Positions 16,128 through 25,127 of a stretch of DNA of 25,657 bases are shown in pieces; position 1 is the first letter of the stretch, and the number at the start of each line of letters is the position of its first letter. This stretch comes from CAYLLN01 sp036496265 (GTDB lineage Bacteria > Planctomycetota > Planctomycetia > Pirellulales > Pirellulaceae), in the NCBI GenBank assembly GCA_036496265.1, contig DASXLL010000033.1, positions 1 through 25,657 of the forward strand, read 5' to 3'. The position numbers were made by a program, and so were the translations under genes. Under the pieces are notes generated by a model. The model searched no databases, was not told the origin of the DNA, and saw only the letters and a list, made by a program, of their open reading frames with translations.

Positions 16128-16153
16128 AACCCGAGCTCCGAATCCCGAGCCCC
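16128..16153. repeat. Right inverted repeat of the four-helix-bundle unit
   Basis: This is the reverse complement of 15636-15661 with two mismatches, in the same heptamer register. It ends 7 bp from the stop codon of the converging DUF3604 gene at 16161. Confidence 0.8.
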
Positions 16154-16160
16154 TTGGTTT

Positions 16161-19100
16161 CTACGGCTTGTAGGTAATCCACATCGGCGAAGCCCAGACT
16201 AGCTCGCCGTCGGTCTGCTCGCCGCGGACGTAGTAGTAGCTTTCCTTGCCGGCTTTCGGTTCTTTGTCGGTCCAGGTGAACTCGACCTCGGCCTTGTTGG
16301 GCTCGCCGAGGACGTGCTCAACGTCATCCTTGACGAGCGTTACTTTGGCGAAAGGTGCGGTGCCGTGGAGCTTGATCGTGACGGTCGGCGGTTCGCTGGT
16401 CGTCACGTCGTCGCCCATCATGTAGGTCTTGCCGCCCGTCGTGCAGCGGTAGTCGGCGATGATGTTGTCCGTGGCGGCGTAGGTATGCCGCTTCTTCATC
16501 GCGGCGAGCATGTCGTCGCGAGTGCCGCCCTCGGCATAGACCATGCCGTAGCTGATGTGCGTCGAGCCGTGGTCGCTGCTGGATTCGAAGGAGAACTTGT
16601 AACCCTTGAGGAGGGCCAGGTTGATAAAGCCCTTGGGCTCATAGCCGCCGAGCGAAAAATCAGCGTTCGGGCTGCGGGGAGCGCCAGGCCGCTCGTAATT
16701 CATACGGCAACCTTGATAGATTTCGACCATCGGCTCGACCGAGGGATCGTTGTCGCGCCAGTCGGTGCCCATTCCCGTGGCACTCGTGTGCGAGGCACAG
16801 ACGCCGTCGAACTGCTTCAGATACTTGTAGAGCATCTGAGTGTCGGGGGCATGGACGACGTTGTCGCGGTCGGTCCTCGGCAAACGCGGCAGCGTACGGA
16901 CGCCCCGACGCGTGAAGATGACGTTACGATGGCCTTCGGGATAGGTCACGCTGCGTTCGTAGGCGTAAGGCGGATCGAATGCGCCGGGAAGCCGAAACGC
17001 GTCGGTGGTTTTTTGAGTCAGCCACCAGGGATATTCGCGGTGGCCGCCATTGTCGTGATCGCTGTTGCCGAGCCAATCGTGGCTGGCGACGTCGATGGCA
17101 TAGCGCCACATGTCTTCGAGCGGGCCGTCGTTGCCGCCGTCGCCGCTGATCTCCGTGTGGCGGTGGAAATCGCCACGGACGATTTGCAGGTTCTTGCCGC
17201 CGATGTTCGCGCGGTAAGCGCGGATGCGTTCGAGCTCGGAACGTTCCTTTGTCGTGGCAGCGCTGGCCTGAGCGCTGGGATTCGGAACCACCTTGGCGGC
17301 GACGAGCGCGGCGGGCTTTACTTCGCCTTTAATTTCCAGACGGCTGACGAAAATGTCGTTATCGAAGGGGTCCTGCCCGGCAAGGATGCCCAGGGCATTC
17401 GCGCCGCGCTGGCTGACATGCCGATCTTGCCGGTGATCGCTCGAATGCGCGATGAGCAGACCGCCGTCGGGCAGCGGCGTGGCGGCAGGGCTGTTGTAGA
17501 GCAGATTGTCGCTATGGGGAACAAGAACCGGGCCGGTCCACTGGTTGCCTTCGAAATAAGAGGCGTACGTCATCCAGACGGAGCCGATTTGAGAGCGGAA
17601 ATCGTTCTGGCGAGCGCGGGCGAGAACCCAGATGCGGCCCGCGTTGTCAGCAACGATGCGGGCGATGTTGTTGTGGACGTTGGCGCGGAGGACGGCGCCT
17701 TCATCGGCGTCGGCGAGCGGGCCGGTGGCGGGACGCGCGGCCGCGGCTTCGGTTCCACGGCGACGACGCGGATCCGCGCCGGGCAGCGAGTTGGCTAGCA
17801 GCGTCGAAGTGTCATGCCACTTTCCATCTTTGAGAATGGCAAGGCCAATCTGGCGGTCTTTATAGAGCGCAATGCCGTCGCGGTTTTCGAATGGCGCCTG
17901 GCCGCTCCAATCCTTGCCCCAAGAAGGACCGCTTTCTTCGTAGGCGACCCAAAGTGAATTCTGTTTGTCGTAGGCGAGAGCCGGGCGGGCTTCGTAGTCG
18001 GGCGTGTTGGCGACGGGGCGAGCTTCGCCGGCCTTGCCGGTCTTGTCGAACTCACGAACCCAAACGTCGTAATCGCCTTTTTCATAGGTGTCCCACGCAA
18101 TGGCGACGTTGCCGCTGGTGCTGGCAGCAATCGCCGGCGCCCAGCAGTTGCGCGACTGCGTGCTGACCGTTTCTTCCTTACTCCAACTATTGCCGTCTTG
18201 ATGACGAGTATGGATTTTGAACGCGCGATTACGAGCGCCTTGCCAGGCAACCCAAACTTTTCCAGCGGAATCGGTCGCGGCCACCGGCCAGACATCGTTG
18301 TCGTCGGAGCTCGAAATCTTCACAGCCGTGCCGAGTTTGCCGCCGGAGAGCGGGCGAGCCCAGATGTCGAAATTGGCGATCTTGGCATTGTCGGGGAACG
18401 GTTTGTAGTTCGCATTCTGCGACCAGAAGATCCAGGCGGTGCCATCGCCGGCGACAGCGACGGCGTTCTTGTAGATGTCGCAGCCGTTTTCGGTGACGGC
18501 GATTTCTTCTCCAGGGACGCCGCTCTTCACGACGCGGACGACGAGTTGGTCGCCGCCGGGGGCCTTGGTCAAAAAACCAAGATCCGTCGGTTCGCTACCC
18601 CAAGCGCGGGCGCGTTCATCGCGGTCGATGCCGGGCGTGAAGCATTGATAGGTGATGTAGGCGGTGCCATCTTTGGCAACGGCGGCGGCGGGATAGTCGT
18701 GATCGGTCTTGCGATCGGAGGTGACCTGGCGCGAGGCGCCGGTGCGTTCGATCTCGACACCTCCCTCAAGCTTCTCGATGTACTTGCCGTAGGGAATGTC
18801 GGAGAGCTTGAAGTTGAATTCGCCTTGCTCGGTTTTGATGCTGACGACGGAATCTTCCGTCACGTCAGTGAGCGAGATCAGAACGCCGTTATCGGCAAGG
18901 TTGCCGCCCGTTGCGCCGGCTTTGGCTTTGGCCTTCGCGGCCGCGCCGCCTTTTTTGCCCTTCGCCTTGGGTTGGCCATCGGTCCCTTTCTGCTCAGCGG
19001 CCTTCGCCTTGGCGGCGGCTTTTTGAGCGCCCGTGCGGTTATCTGCGGCGGGGCGGGTCGAGGCGACCCAGCCTTCGGTGCCGTTGGCCTGATCGGTTTG

Positions 19101-19283
19101 CTCGAAGCGCCACCCGCTGATCATGGCGACCTTGCCAGGCTTTACGTTGACGGTGCCGTCCCACGTTTCAGGTTCTTTGTCGTTAAGACCGAAACGGATG
19201 CGCACGCCGACGTCGGCAGCGGTGGCCGTCGAAGAAATAAGGAAGAGCGATATCAGGGCCAGACGAAAGAGAGAGGTTTTCAT
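16161..19283 (-). CDS. Large secreted propeller protein with C-terminal PHP/DUF3604-type domain
   Basis: I chose ATG 19283 because a clear signal peptide follows (MKTSLFRLALISLFLISSTATAA), giving 1040 residues; upstream codons lie in repeat-like DNA. An N-terminal beta region is interrupted by a Lys/Ala/Gly linker at about 85-127. Residues about 195-680 contain spaced motifs such as YPAAAVAKDGTAYITYQ, VWPVAATDSAGKVWVAWQG and APAIAASTSGNVAIAWD, typical of beta-propeller blades. The C-terminal part resembles DUF3604, a PHP-like metal hydrolase: GDFHRHTEIS (704-713), NSDHDNGGHREYPWW (about 739), VCASHTSATGMG and SSDHGSTHISYG. The histidine and aspartate clusters are intact, so it may be an active phosphoesterase-like enzyme; the substrate is unknown. 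Confidence 0.82.
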   Translation of the reverse strand: MKTSLFRLALISLFLISSTATAADVGVRIRFGLNDKEPETWDGTVNVKPGKVAMISGWRFEQTDQANGTEGWVASTRPAADNRTGAQKAAAKAKAAEQKGTDGQPKAKGKKGGAAAKAKAKAGATGGNLADNGVLISLTDVTEDSVVSIKTEQGEFNFKLSDIPYGKYIEKLEGGVEIERTGASRQVTSDRKTDHDYPAAAVAKDGTAYITYQCFTPGIDRDERARAWGSEPTDLGFLTKAPGGDQLVVRVVKSGVPGEEIAVTENGCDIYKNAVAVAGDGTAWIFWSQNANYKPFPDNAKIANFDIWARPLSGGKLGTAVKISSSDDNDVWPVAATDSAGKVWVAWQGARNRAFKIHTRHQDGNSWSKEETVSTQSRNCWAPAIAASTSGNVAIAWDTYEKGDYDVWVREFDKTGKAGEARPVANTPDYEARPALAYDKQNSLWVAYEESGPSWGKDWSGQAPFENRDGIALYKDRQIGLAILKDGKWHDTSTLLANSLPGADPRRRRGTEAAAARPATGPLADADEGAVLRANVHNNIARIVADNAGRIWVLARARQNDFRSQIGSVWMTYASYFEGNQWTGPVLVPHSDNLLYNSPAATPLPDGGLLIAHSSDHRQDRHVSQRGANALGILAGQDPFDNDIFVSRLEIKGEVKPAALVAAKVVPNPSAQASAATTKERSELERIRAYRANIGGKNLQIVRGDFHRHTEISGDGGNDGPLEDMWRYAIDVASHDWLGNSDHDNGGHREYPWWLTQKTTDAFRLPGAFDPPYAYERSVTYPEGHRNVIFTRRGVRTLPRLPRTDRDNVVHAPDTQMLYKYLKQFDGVCASHTSATGMGTDWRDNDPSVEPMVEIYQGCRMNYERPGAPRSPNADFSLGGYEPKGFINLALLKGYKFSFESSSDHGSTHISYGMVYAEGGTRDDMLAAMKKRHTYAATDNIIADYRCTTGGKTYMMGDDVTTSEPPTVTIKLHGTAPFAKVTLVKDDVEHVLGEPNKAEVEFTWTDKEPKAGKESYYYVRGEQTDGELVWASPMWITYKP

Positions 19284-19330
19284 AATCTTGAACGAGGCAG
19301 GAAATGTTGGCAGGTCCAGCGAAATTCTTA

Positions 19331-19380
19331 GACCCTCACCCGGCCGCGGCGCGGCCATCCTCTCCTAAGGGAAGAGGCGT
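19331..19380. repeat. REP-like palindromic sequence upstream of the DUF3604 gene
   Basis: The sequence ACCCTCACCCGGCCG with GGCCGC-GGC-GCGGCC (19342-19356), followed by CCTCT...AGAGG (19359-19377), resembles the widespread CCCTCACCC...CTCTCC..GGAGAGG type of dispersed bacterial palindrome. It lies about 50 bp upstream of the ATG at 19283. Only one copy is in the window. Confidence 0.4.
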
Positions 19381-19845
19381 TTTAGGGCAGCCGCGATTGT
19401 ACCGTTGCTGGGGCCGGTCTCAAGCTGGAGCACAATTTTTCGATCGCTTGCTCTCGTCCCCGAAGTGCCAATGCTCGTTCGATTCGTCAGTTTCAGGCGC
19501 GATCGGAAATGGACGAAGAACGGGTCGCAATCGCTGGCGCTGGTGCTCAATTCAACGGTATACCGCAATCAAAATCGCGGTGAACCCGCGCGGAAAGTTA
19601 CTTTTCGACTGCGAAATTGATTTTCCGGCTGGCGGATACTTATTAGCCCTCGGCAACCATTTTTCCAACGCCTGGCCAGTATTTTCGCCGCAAAAACAAA
19701 GCTTATAGCATCGCGTTCTTGGCGGCACGGCACTTGCGATCAGAAGCGAAACTCTCGATTTGCGGGAAAGCCGCACGACTGAGAAGGGGCGCTCAGAATC
19801 TGTCTTTTGGCGCGGCAATCGCCGCCGAGAAGCTTGGGGATCCGA
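19381..19845. other. Intergenic region between divergent DUF3604 and glycosyltransferase genes
   Basis: About 465 bp that must hold promoters for the two divergent genes. It is somewhat richer in A+T than the coding DNA, especially around 19600-19710. I found no convincing promoter pair, RNA gene or protein gene; the open frames across it have no family resemblance or ribosome sites. Confidence 0.5.
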
Positions 19846-21348
19846 ATGGCCGTCGGTAAGCAGCGTGTGACGCTCTGTATGATCGTGCGCGACGAGGAAC
19901 AGAACCTCGAAGCGTGTCTAAATCCGATCGCGGACCTGTTTGACGAGATCGTTATTATCGACACGGGTTCGCGAGACCGCACGGTCGAGATAGCGCGGCG
20001 ATTTACTTCGCACGTGCATCATTTCCCGTGGTGCGACGATTTTTCCGCGGCGAGGAACGAAAGTTTGCGGCATGCCACTGGCGATTGGGTTTTCTGGCTC
20101 GATGCTGACGATCGAGTTCGACCAGCGCAGGTTGCTCCCCTGCGGGAGCTGCTGGGACGGTTGGACGATCGCCCACGGCTTTATATGCTCAACACGATTG
20201 TGTTGTCCTCGACTCCCGGGGAAGAGCCTCGATTGGTATCGCATCCGCGCTTGTTTCGCAGGCATCCGGAACTGCAATGGCGCGGGCGTGTTCACGAGCA
20301 ATTGATGCCGAGTTTCGACCTGCCGCACTATGAGCGACTGTTCTCAAAAATTGAAATTGAGCACGTGGGCTATCAAGATCGACTGCTGACGGAGCGCAAG
20401 TCGCGACGAAAGCTGCGGCTATTGCGGATGGACTATGCCGTGGATCCGAACAATCCGAGTGTCCTGTTTCATTTGGGCATAGGGCTGGTGTTCGCCGGTA
20501 ATTATCCGGAAGCAACGCGGCACTTTCTGCGATTGCTAAACATGAATCTGACGCCGACCGATGCCGTGCCGTGGGTGTATGACGCATTGATCGACCTGTC
20601 GCTTTTAGCCGGCAATCCGGCTGAGGCCGCGCGATATGCGGAGCGGGCGCTGGCACTGTTTCCCGACGATGAGTATTTGCTCTATGCCCGGGCCAAGACA
20701 TTTTACATCTGCAAGGATTATCAACCGGCAATTTGCCTGTTGGAGCGCGCGATCCGTGCTCCTCATCGTGAGTTGCTGTTCCAGGTCCCGGGAAACGTCA
20801 AGACGAAGCTGGCTCCTCTGATGCTGGGAGCGGCGCACCGGATGCTAGGCGATTCCGCGCAGGCGGAAGCAGCATTGCAAGCCGTCCTGAACTCGGATGC
20901 AGCCGATTGTGAGGCCTTGTTCAATCTGGGTCTTCTCTATCTTGATCAAGGCCGCCGGACGGACCTCGTTCAGCTTATGCAGCGATTACTCGAAACCCCC
21001 CGCGGGGCGTTGAATTCAAAATTGCTCGCGGCTCTGTGCTATTTGCGGCATGGCAATCTCGACGTGGCCCGGCAGCTTATTGATGACGTGATTGCGAACG
21101 ACCCGAATCTGATCCGCGCGCGAATGCTGCGGGTGGAATGGCTGTCGCGATCGAATTCGCCGCTGGAAGAGTTGATTCGCGCGATCAACGATGTGCTACG
21201 GGTCCAGCCAGGTCTTTTTGAGGCTCAGAATTGGCTACGGAAAGTTCACCAAATGCAAGCCGCGGCGGCCGATGCGGCGCGAGCTGCTCCGGCTGCAATG
21301 CCGGCCTGGTCTTCGCCCGCCGTAGTGATGCAGGGCATTCCTGCGTAA
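19846..21348 (+). CDS. Family 2 glycosyltransferase fused to TPR repeats
   Basis: I chose ATG 19846 (MAVGKQRVTLCMIV), 500 residues; a TTG 39 bp upstream is the alternative. Residues 8-100 are a GT-A fold family 2 start: TLCMIVRDEEQNLEACL, EIVIIDTGSRDRT, FSAARNESL and the nucleotide-sugar/metal site FWLDADD (D86-D89). HPRLFRRHPELQWRGRVHEQ continues the catalytic domain. From about 190 to 470 are helical TPR-like repeats (VLFHLGIGLVFAGNYPEATRHF; LFNLGLLYLDQGRR). The protein resembles SunS-type transferases that add sugars to peptides or proteins. No signal peptide, so cytoplasmic. It converges with the minus-strand glycosyltransferase operon with only 31 bp between stops. Confidence 0.9.
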   Translation: MAVGKQRVTLCMIVRDEEQNLEACLNPIADLFDEIVIIDTGSRDRTVEIARRFTSHVHHFPWCDDFSAARNESLRHATGDWVFWLDADDRVRPAQVAPLRELLGRLDDRPRLYMLNTIVLSSTPGEEPRLVSHPRLFRRHPELQWRGRVHEQLMPSFDLPHYERLFSKIEIEHVGYQDRLLTERKSRRKLRLLRMDYAVDPNNPSVLFHLGIGLVFAGNYPEATRHFLRLLNMNLTPTDAVPWVYDALIDLSLLAGNPAEAARYAERALALFPDDEYLLYARAKTFYICKDYQPAICLLERAIRAPHRELLFQVPGNVKTKLAPLMLGAAHRMLGDSAQAEAALQAVLNSDAADCEALFNLGLLYLDQGRRTDLVQLMQRLLETPRGALNSKLLAALCYLRHGNLDVARQLIDDVIANDPNLIRARMLRVEWLSRSNSPLEELIRAINDVLRVQPGLFEAQNWLRKVHQMQAAAADAARAAPAAMPAWSSPAVVMQGIPA

Positions 21349-21379
21349 CAAAATCAACGAATACGAGCGCGTGTACCGA

Positions 21380-23044
21380 TCAAACGGATGACGCGGAACG
21401 TGTTGCGAGTAAAACGGCCGCCATTCTCTGAAACACGTCACCCCACTGTTCGATTCGGGTTTGACGAAACAGACGCATCGTGGGGTACCACGGGGAATCT
21501 TCGCGGTCTTTCATCCATCGCCAGTCCGGCGCGAACTGAGTGGCTAGCCAAACGCGAACGCCCAAGCCGCCAGCCAGATGAGCAATGGCCGTGTCCGACG
21601 TAACCACGAGGTCGAGATGCATCATCACGGCCGCCGTATCCAGGAACGCGCCTTCGCCCCTGTCAATTTCAGGATTCAGCTCAACGACCGGAACGCTTTG
21701 GCGATTGGCGGCGATTTGGTCCAGTCCGTTGTATTTTTGCAAACTTATCAGGGAATGACCGGGCAATTGCGCCAGCGGGGCAAATTCGGATAACGGAACA
21801 GAGCGCAGCCAGTCGTACTTGAAATTGGCTTCTCCCTGCCAGGCGATGCCGATCTTGACGCCGGGGATCTGTGCGATTCGCGGCTTCCAGAAGTCGAGCC
21901 GGTCCTGCGGGGCGAATAGATAGGCCGGCTGATTCGGCGGAATTCCTAACAGCCGGGCGAGGCTGAGCAGCGGAATTTGATAGTCATGCGCGGGCAGCGG
22001 CGCGTCTTGTGGAATGAGCAAGTCAACGCCACGTGTGCGAGCTAATAATGGCGTCAACGTTTTTTGCACTTCACAGAAAACCGTGGCGCCGAGATTTTTC
22101 AGACGTTCGGCGTAGCGAATGAACTGCAGAGTGTCCCCCAGGCCTTGTTCGGCGTGCAGGAGAATTGTTTTGCCAGCCAGCGGCTCGCCTTGCCAGCGGG
22201 GCCGGTCGTAGCGTGCTGCCGATTTTTGAAAAATGGTGGGGCGAAAATCGTAATCAATCCAACCTTGCTCGAAATCGCCGAGCGAAAGCTCCACCATGCC
22301 GCGGTGATATTTTGCATCGGCATACAAAGGACGGATCGCCAGCGTTTTATTAAAAGACTTGAGGGCCAGGTCATAGCGGCCCCAATAGGCGGCCTGAATA
22401 TTTCCCAGGTTGTTCCAAGGCTCCGCGATCGTCGGGTCGGCATTGACCGCTTGTTGAAAGACGACGGTGGCCTCTTGGCCCCGATGCTGTTTTTCGCGCA
22501 ATAATCCGAGCGTGCTCAGGTAGGCTCCGAAACCAGGCTTCAGTTTCAGCGCCTCCACAAGATGGCGTTCCGCTTCCGAAACGCGACCAAGCGTCAGGTA
22601 GGCAAATCCCAAGTAATGATGAGCGTCGGCACACGTGGGGTCCAAACGCAGCGCCTCGTTTAGGAAGAATAAAGCGTTATCGCAAAGGTTAACGCGGCAC
22701 AGCGTCAGCGACAGGTTGGTGAGGGCCTCCACGTAAGCCGGTTGAGCACTGACCGCGGCTTTGAACGCATCGAGAGCTTCCGCATGCCGCTCCTGTTCGA
22801 GTAATAACAGGCCGATGTTGTTCAGTGCGCCGGCGGCCTGGGGATTAAGCCGCACGGCTTCCCGAAAATGACCAATTGCTTCATCGAATCGCCGCTGCTG
22901 CGTGCGCGCCCAGCCGAGCAGGTGATGAACGTTCGGCTCGTGCGGAAATCTGTGATTGGTGTCGAGCAGCAGATCGACGAGCTCGTCAACGTGACCACCC
23001 TGGATCAAAACTTGGAAATGTTGTTCGAGTGCGATGGGAACCAT
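21380..23044 (-). CDS. TPR protein with C-terminal GT-B (family 9-like) glycosyltransferase domain
   Basis: This is a 554-residue protein. Residues about 5-290 are at least seven TPR units (HHLLGWARTQQRRFDEAIGHF, NNIGLLLLEQERHAEALDAF, HHYLGFAYLTLGRVSEAERH, NNLGNIQAAYWGRYDLALKSF). Residues about 300-554 carry a transferase domain with GKTILLHAEQGLGDTLQFIRYA, VKIGIAWQGEANF and SDTAIAHLAGGLGVRVWLA, resembling ADP-heptose-type GT9 enzymes. The TPR part probably binds the protein acceptor, as in O-GlcNAc transferase, by inference. It is paralogous to the partial gene at 25128. Last gene of the minus-strand operon, 62 bp after the preceding stop; no clear Shine-Dalgarno. Confidence 0.88.
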   Translation of the reverse strand: MVPIALEQHFQVLIQGGHVDELVDLLLDTNHRFPHEPNVHHLLGWARTQQRRFDEAIGHFREAVRLNPQAAGALNNIGLLLLEQERHAEALDAFKAAVSAQPAYVEALTNLSLTLCRVNLCDNALFFLNEALRLDPTCADAHHYLGFAYLTLGRVSEAERHLVEALKLKPGFGAYLSTLGLLREKQHRGQEATVVFQQAVNADPTIAEPWNNLGNIQAAYWGRYDLALKSFNKTLAIRPLYADAKYHRGMVELSLGDFEQGWIDYDFRPTIFQKSAARYDRPRWQGEPLAGKTILLHAEQGLGDTLQFIRYAERLKNLGATVFCEVQKTLTPLLARTRGVDLLIPQDAPLPAHDYQIPLLSLARLLGIPPNQPAYLFAPQDRLDFWKPRIAQIPGVKIGIAWQGEANFKYDWLRSVPLSEFAPLAQLPGHSLISLQKYNGLDQIAANRQSVPVVELNPEIDRGEGAFLDTAAVMMHLDLVVTSDTAIAHLAGGLGVRVWLATQFAPDWRWMKDREDSPWYPTMRLFRQTRIEQWGDVFQRMAAVLLATRSASSV

Positions 23045-23106
23045 GTCGGAGGCCGTCCGGTGCAGACGACTGTGCTAATGAGAGGATGGATAATTCGTAA
23101 CTGCTT

Positions 23107-25053
23107 TTAGCGAGCGGCGATTCCGGCTCGGCGGATTTTTTCGACCCACGTTTTCAATAACAGCTTGTCCGGGATGTCGATGCTATTATCCAGCTCGGCT
23201 GCTTTTTGGGCCATGCTGTCTTCCGTCACATCAGACCAGGAATTGATAATCCAAACCGGCAACCCTTCCCACAATTTGTCCAAAGGCGAGCTCCGCACGA
23301 TGGGAATGCATCCTAGACACAACGCTTCCCACGTGCGATGGCAATCGAGGCCATTGCCCAGCGGCGAGAGCACAAATCGATGCTGGAGCCTTTGTCGGCG
23401 CCACGAATCAAGCCGCGGGGTTTTGCGCGCCTCGTAGTACACACAATGCGCCGGAATTTGCGCCATCGCGGCGCGGCGATCTCGTCCAAACCGTTTCGTC
23501 ATGTTGAAATGAAAGTTGGCGTAGGCCCGATGGGATAGCTGTACGGCTGCTGCTGATGCCCGGAGACCCAGCAAATCCTCTTCTTGACGAACCGGCGATT
23601 GTCTCGGTCCCCACCAAGGAACCCTGCCGATTGCGATCGTGTGATAATCCAAGCCGATCGGCAAGGGAAACAGCTTGGGGTGTTGCCCGATGCAGTTCTG
23701 CGCAAACCACGCAATAACTCGCGGCGAGTTCAAAAACTCATCGGCGGCCGCCGACGAAGGAAAAATATCCACGGGCGCAAGCTCGTCGGCATCACCTGTT
23801 ACCAAGACGAACGGCGGACACGAAGATGGCAGCCGTGGAAAAACGTTGGCTACAAAATCGGCCATCGCCGACGTGCAGACATACACGCTCTGCCCGGCCT
23901 GAAGACGCTCGCTCCAATCGGGCGAGTATTCGCCATTTCGAAAACTTCGAACGGTTTCATGATTGAACGGACGAACGTCACAAGACTTCAAAATGCCGTA
24001 GGAAGAAACCAACTGGCAATCATGCTCTTCCTCGCCGCGCTCTTCCTCGCCGCGTACGCCGAACTGAGATCCAACCGATGCTTTCGAAGGTTCCTCCCCT
24101 GTGGAGACAAAGCGAATGGCATGTCGATAACTTCCGTTCGCCGCGAGCGGCTGGGCATACCTGCCCAAGGCATCATCCAGTCGCGCCAACTGCTGCAGTC
24201 TGTTGACCGGAACGCCGCGTACGCCGTTAAACGTTGGATCTACTTCCACGGCGCTACGGTACGATTCGATTGCTGGTTGCAATTCCCCCTGTGCTAGAAA
24301 CGCATCTCCCAGATTGTTATGCGCTACGAAATAGTCCGGCTTGAGGGCCAGCGCACGGCGGCAACTGGCAATCGCTCCGTCCAAATTGCCTTGCGCCCGA
24401 AAAACGACTGCGAGATTGGCATGGGCCTGGGCGCAATCCGGTTGCAACTCGAGCGCGCGCCGATAACAAGCCACAGCCTCGCCGAACTTGCGCTGCACCA
24501 GCAGCACATTGCCCAAACAAAGATGGGTTTCCGCCAGATCAGGCTTCAACTCCAGTGCCTGCCGATAGCTGCCAACCGCTTTTTCCAACTGATATTGAGC
24601 CTGATAGGCCTGACCCAGGTTGTGGTATGCCTGATAAAGTCCCGGCCGCAGTTGCAAGGCGCGTTGATAACACGCAATGGCTTCGTCCGTCTGGCCCAAA
24701 GCATCGAGCGCGCCGGCCAGGTTATAGCGAGCAGCCGCATGATCGGGTTCCAATGCCAGCGCGTGGCGGTAGCACGTCACCGCGTCATCCAACTTCCCCT
24801 GCGCCGATAGCACATTGCCCAGGTTGCAATGGAGCAGCACGTCGTTCGGGCGAAGGCTGATTGCCTGCCGGATCAACTCCGACGCCGCGCTATTGTGGCC
24901 TCGCGCAAAGCCAATGAGTCCCAGAAAGTGAAGCGAATCGGTGTGGTTGGGATCGACGTCGAGAACTTGTTGAAACAGAGCCTCGGCCAATGGAATGTTG
25001 CCCGCCTGATAATGATGCAATGCCGCTGAAAACGTCTCGGAAATCATCGCCAT
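23107..25053 (-). CDS. TPR protein with C-terminal exostosin-like glycosyltransferase domain
   Basis: I chose ATG 25053 (MAMISETFSAALHHYQAGN), 648 residues, because TPR sequence begins at once; the longer open frame upstream is not TPR-like and would overlap the preceding gene. Residues 2-273 are about eight canonical TPR units (AIACYQRALQLRPG, AVGSYRQALELKPD, AVACYRRALELQPD). A charged linker (RGEEERGEEEH, 334-344) precedes a C-terminal domain at about 345-648. Its segment LSPLGNGLDCHRTWEALCLG, then CIPIVRSSPLDKLWEGLPVWI, resembles exostosin-type/GT47-like glycosyltransferases. A cytoplasmic protein glycosyltransferase is the best guess. It lies between two paralogous TPR-GT9-like genes on the same strand, with gaps of 74 and 62 bp. 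Confidence 0.82.
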   Translation of the reverse strand: MAMISETFSAALHHYQAGNIPLAEALFQQVLDVDPNHTDSLHFLGLIGFARGHNSAASELIRQAISLRPNDVLLHCNLGNVLSAQGKLDDAVTCYRHALALEPDHAAARYNLAGALDALGQTDEAIACYQRALQLRPGLYQAYHNLGQAYQAQYQLEKAVGSYRQALELKPDLAETHLCLGNVLLVQRKFGEAVACYRRALELQPDCAQAHANLAVVFRAQGNLDGAIASCRRALALKPDYFVAHNNLGDAFLAQGELQPAIESYRSAVEVDPTFNGVRGVPVNRLQQLARLDDALGRYAQPLAANGSYRHAIRFVSTGEEPSKASVGSQFGVRGEEERGEEEHDCQLVSSYGILKSCDVRPFNHETVRSFRNGEYSPDWSERLQAGQSVYVCTSAMADFVANVFPRLPSSCPPFVLVTGDADELAPVDIFPSSAAADEFLNSPRVIAWFAQNCIGQHPKLFPLPIGLDYHTIAIGRVPWWGPRQSPVRQEEDLLGLRASAAAVQLSHRAYANFHFNMTKRFGRDRRAAMAQIPAHCVYYEARKTPRLDSWRRQRLQHRFVLSPLGNGLDCHRTWEALCLGCIPIVRSSPLDKLWEGLPVWIINSWSDVTEDSMAQKAAELDNSIDIPDKLLLKTWVEKIRRAGIAAR

Positions 25054-25127
25054 GCATGCAGGATAGCATAGTGTCGCGCGAGACGCCCTGATGACATGTT
25101 TGCAGCAGAAGAGCAACCCTGGCGAGT

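Larger units (their letters stand above)
15636..16153 (+). mobile_element. Candidate inverted-repeat element carrying a four-helix-bundle gene
   Basis: A 518-bp unit is bounded by 26-bp inverted repeats (15636-15661 and 16128-16153) that match at 24 of 26 positions and consist of GCTCGGG-type heptamers. The only gene inside is the four-helix-bundle gene on the plus strand, opposite to both flanking genes. Its ends fall 1 bp from the hupE-like start codon and 7 bp from the stop of the DUF3604 gene. G+C is roughly 48% by hand count against about 62% in a sampled flank line. No target duplication is evident. No transposase is encoded, so movement would need a host enzyme or an unrecognised mechanism. 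Confidence 0.6.

Noticed and set aside
15636..16153. Four-helix-bundle unit as part of an rRNA intervening sequence
   Set aside because: No 16S, 23S or 5S rRNA sequence flanks it; both neighbours are protein genes.
16314..17798. Long plus-strand open frame (494 codons) opposite the DUF3604 gene
   Set aside because: It is antisense to a protein with clear signal peptide and domain motifs, shows no family resemblance, and such frames are expected in GC-rich codon-biased DNA. The same holds for frames antisense to htrA (5850-6728), SMP-30 (10387-11403) and the CPBP gene.
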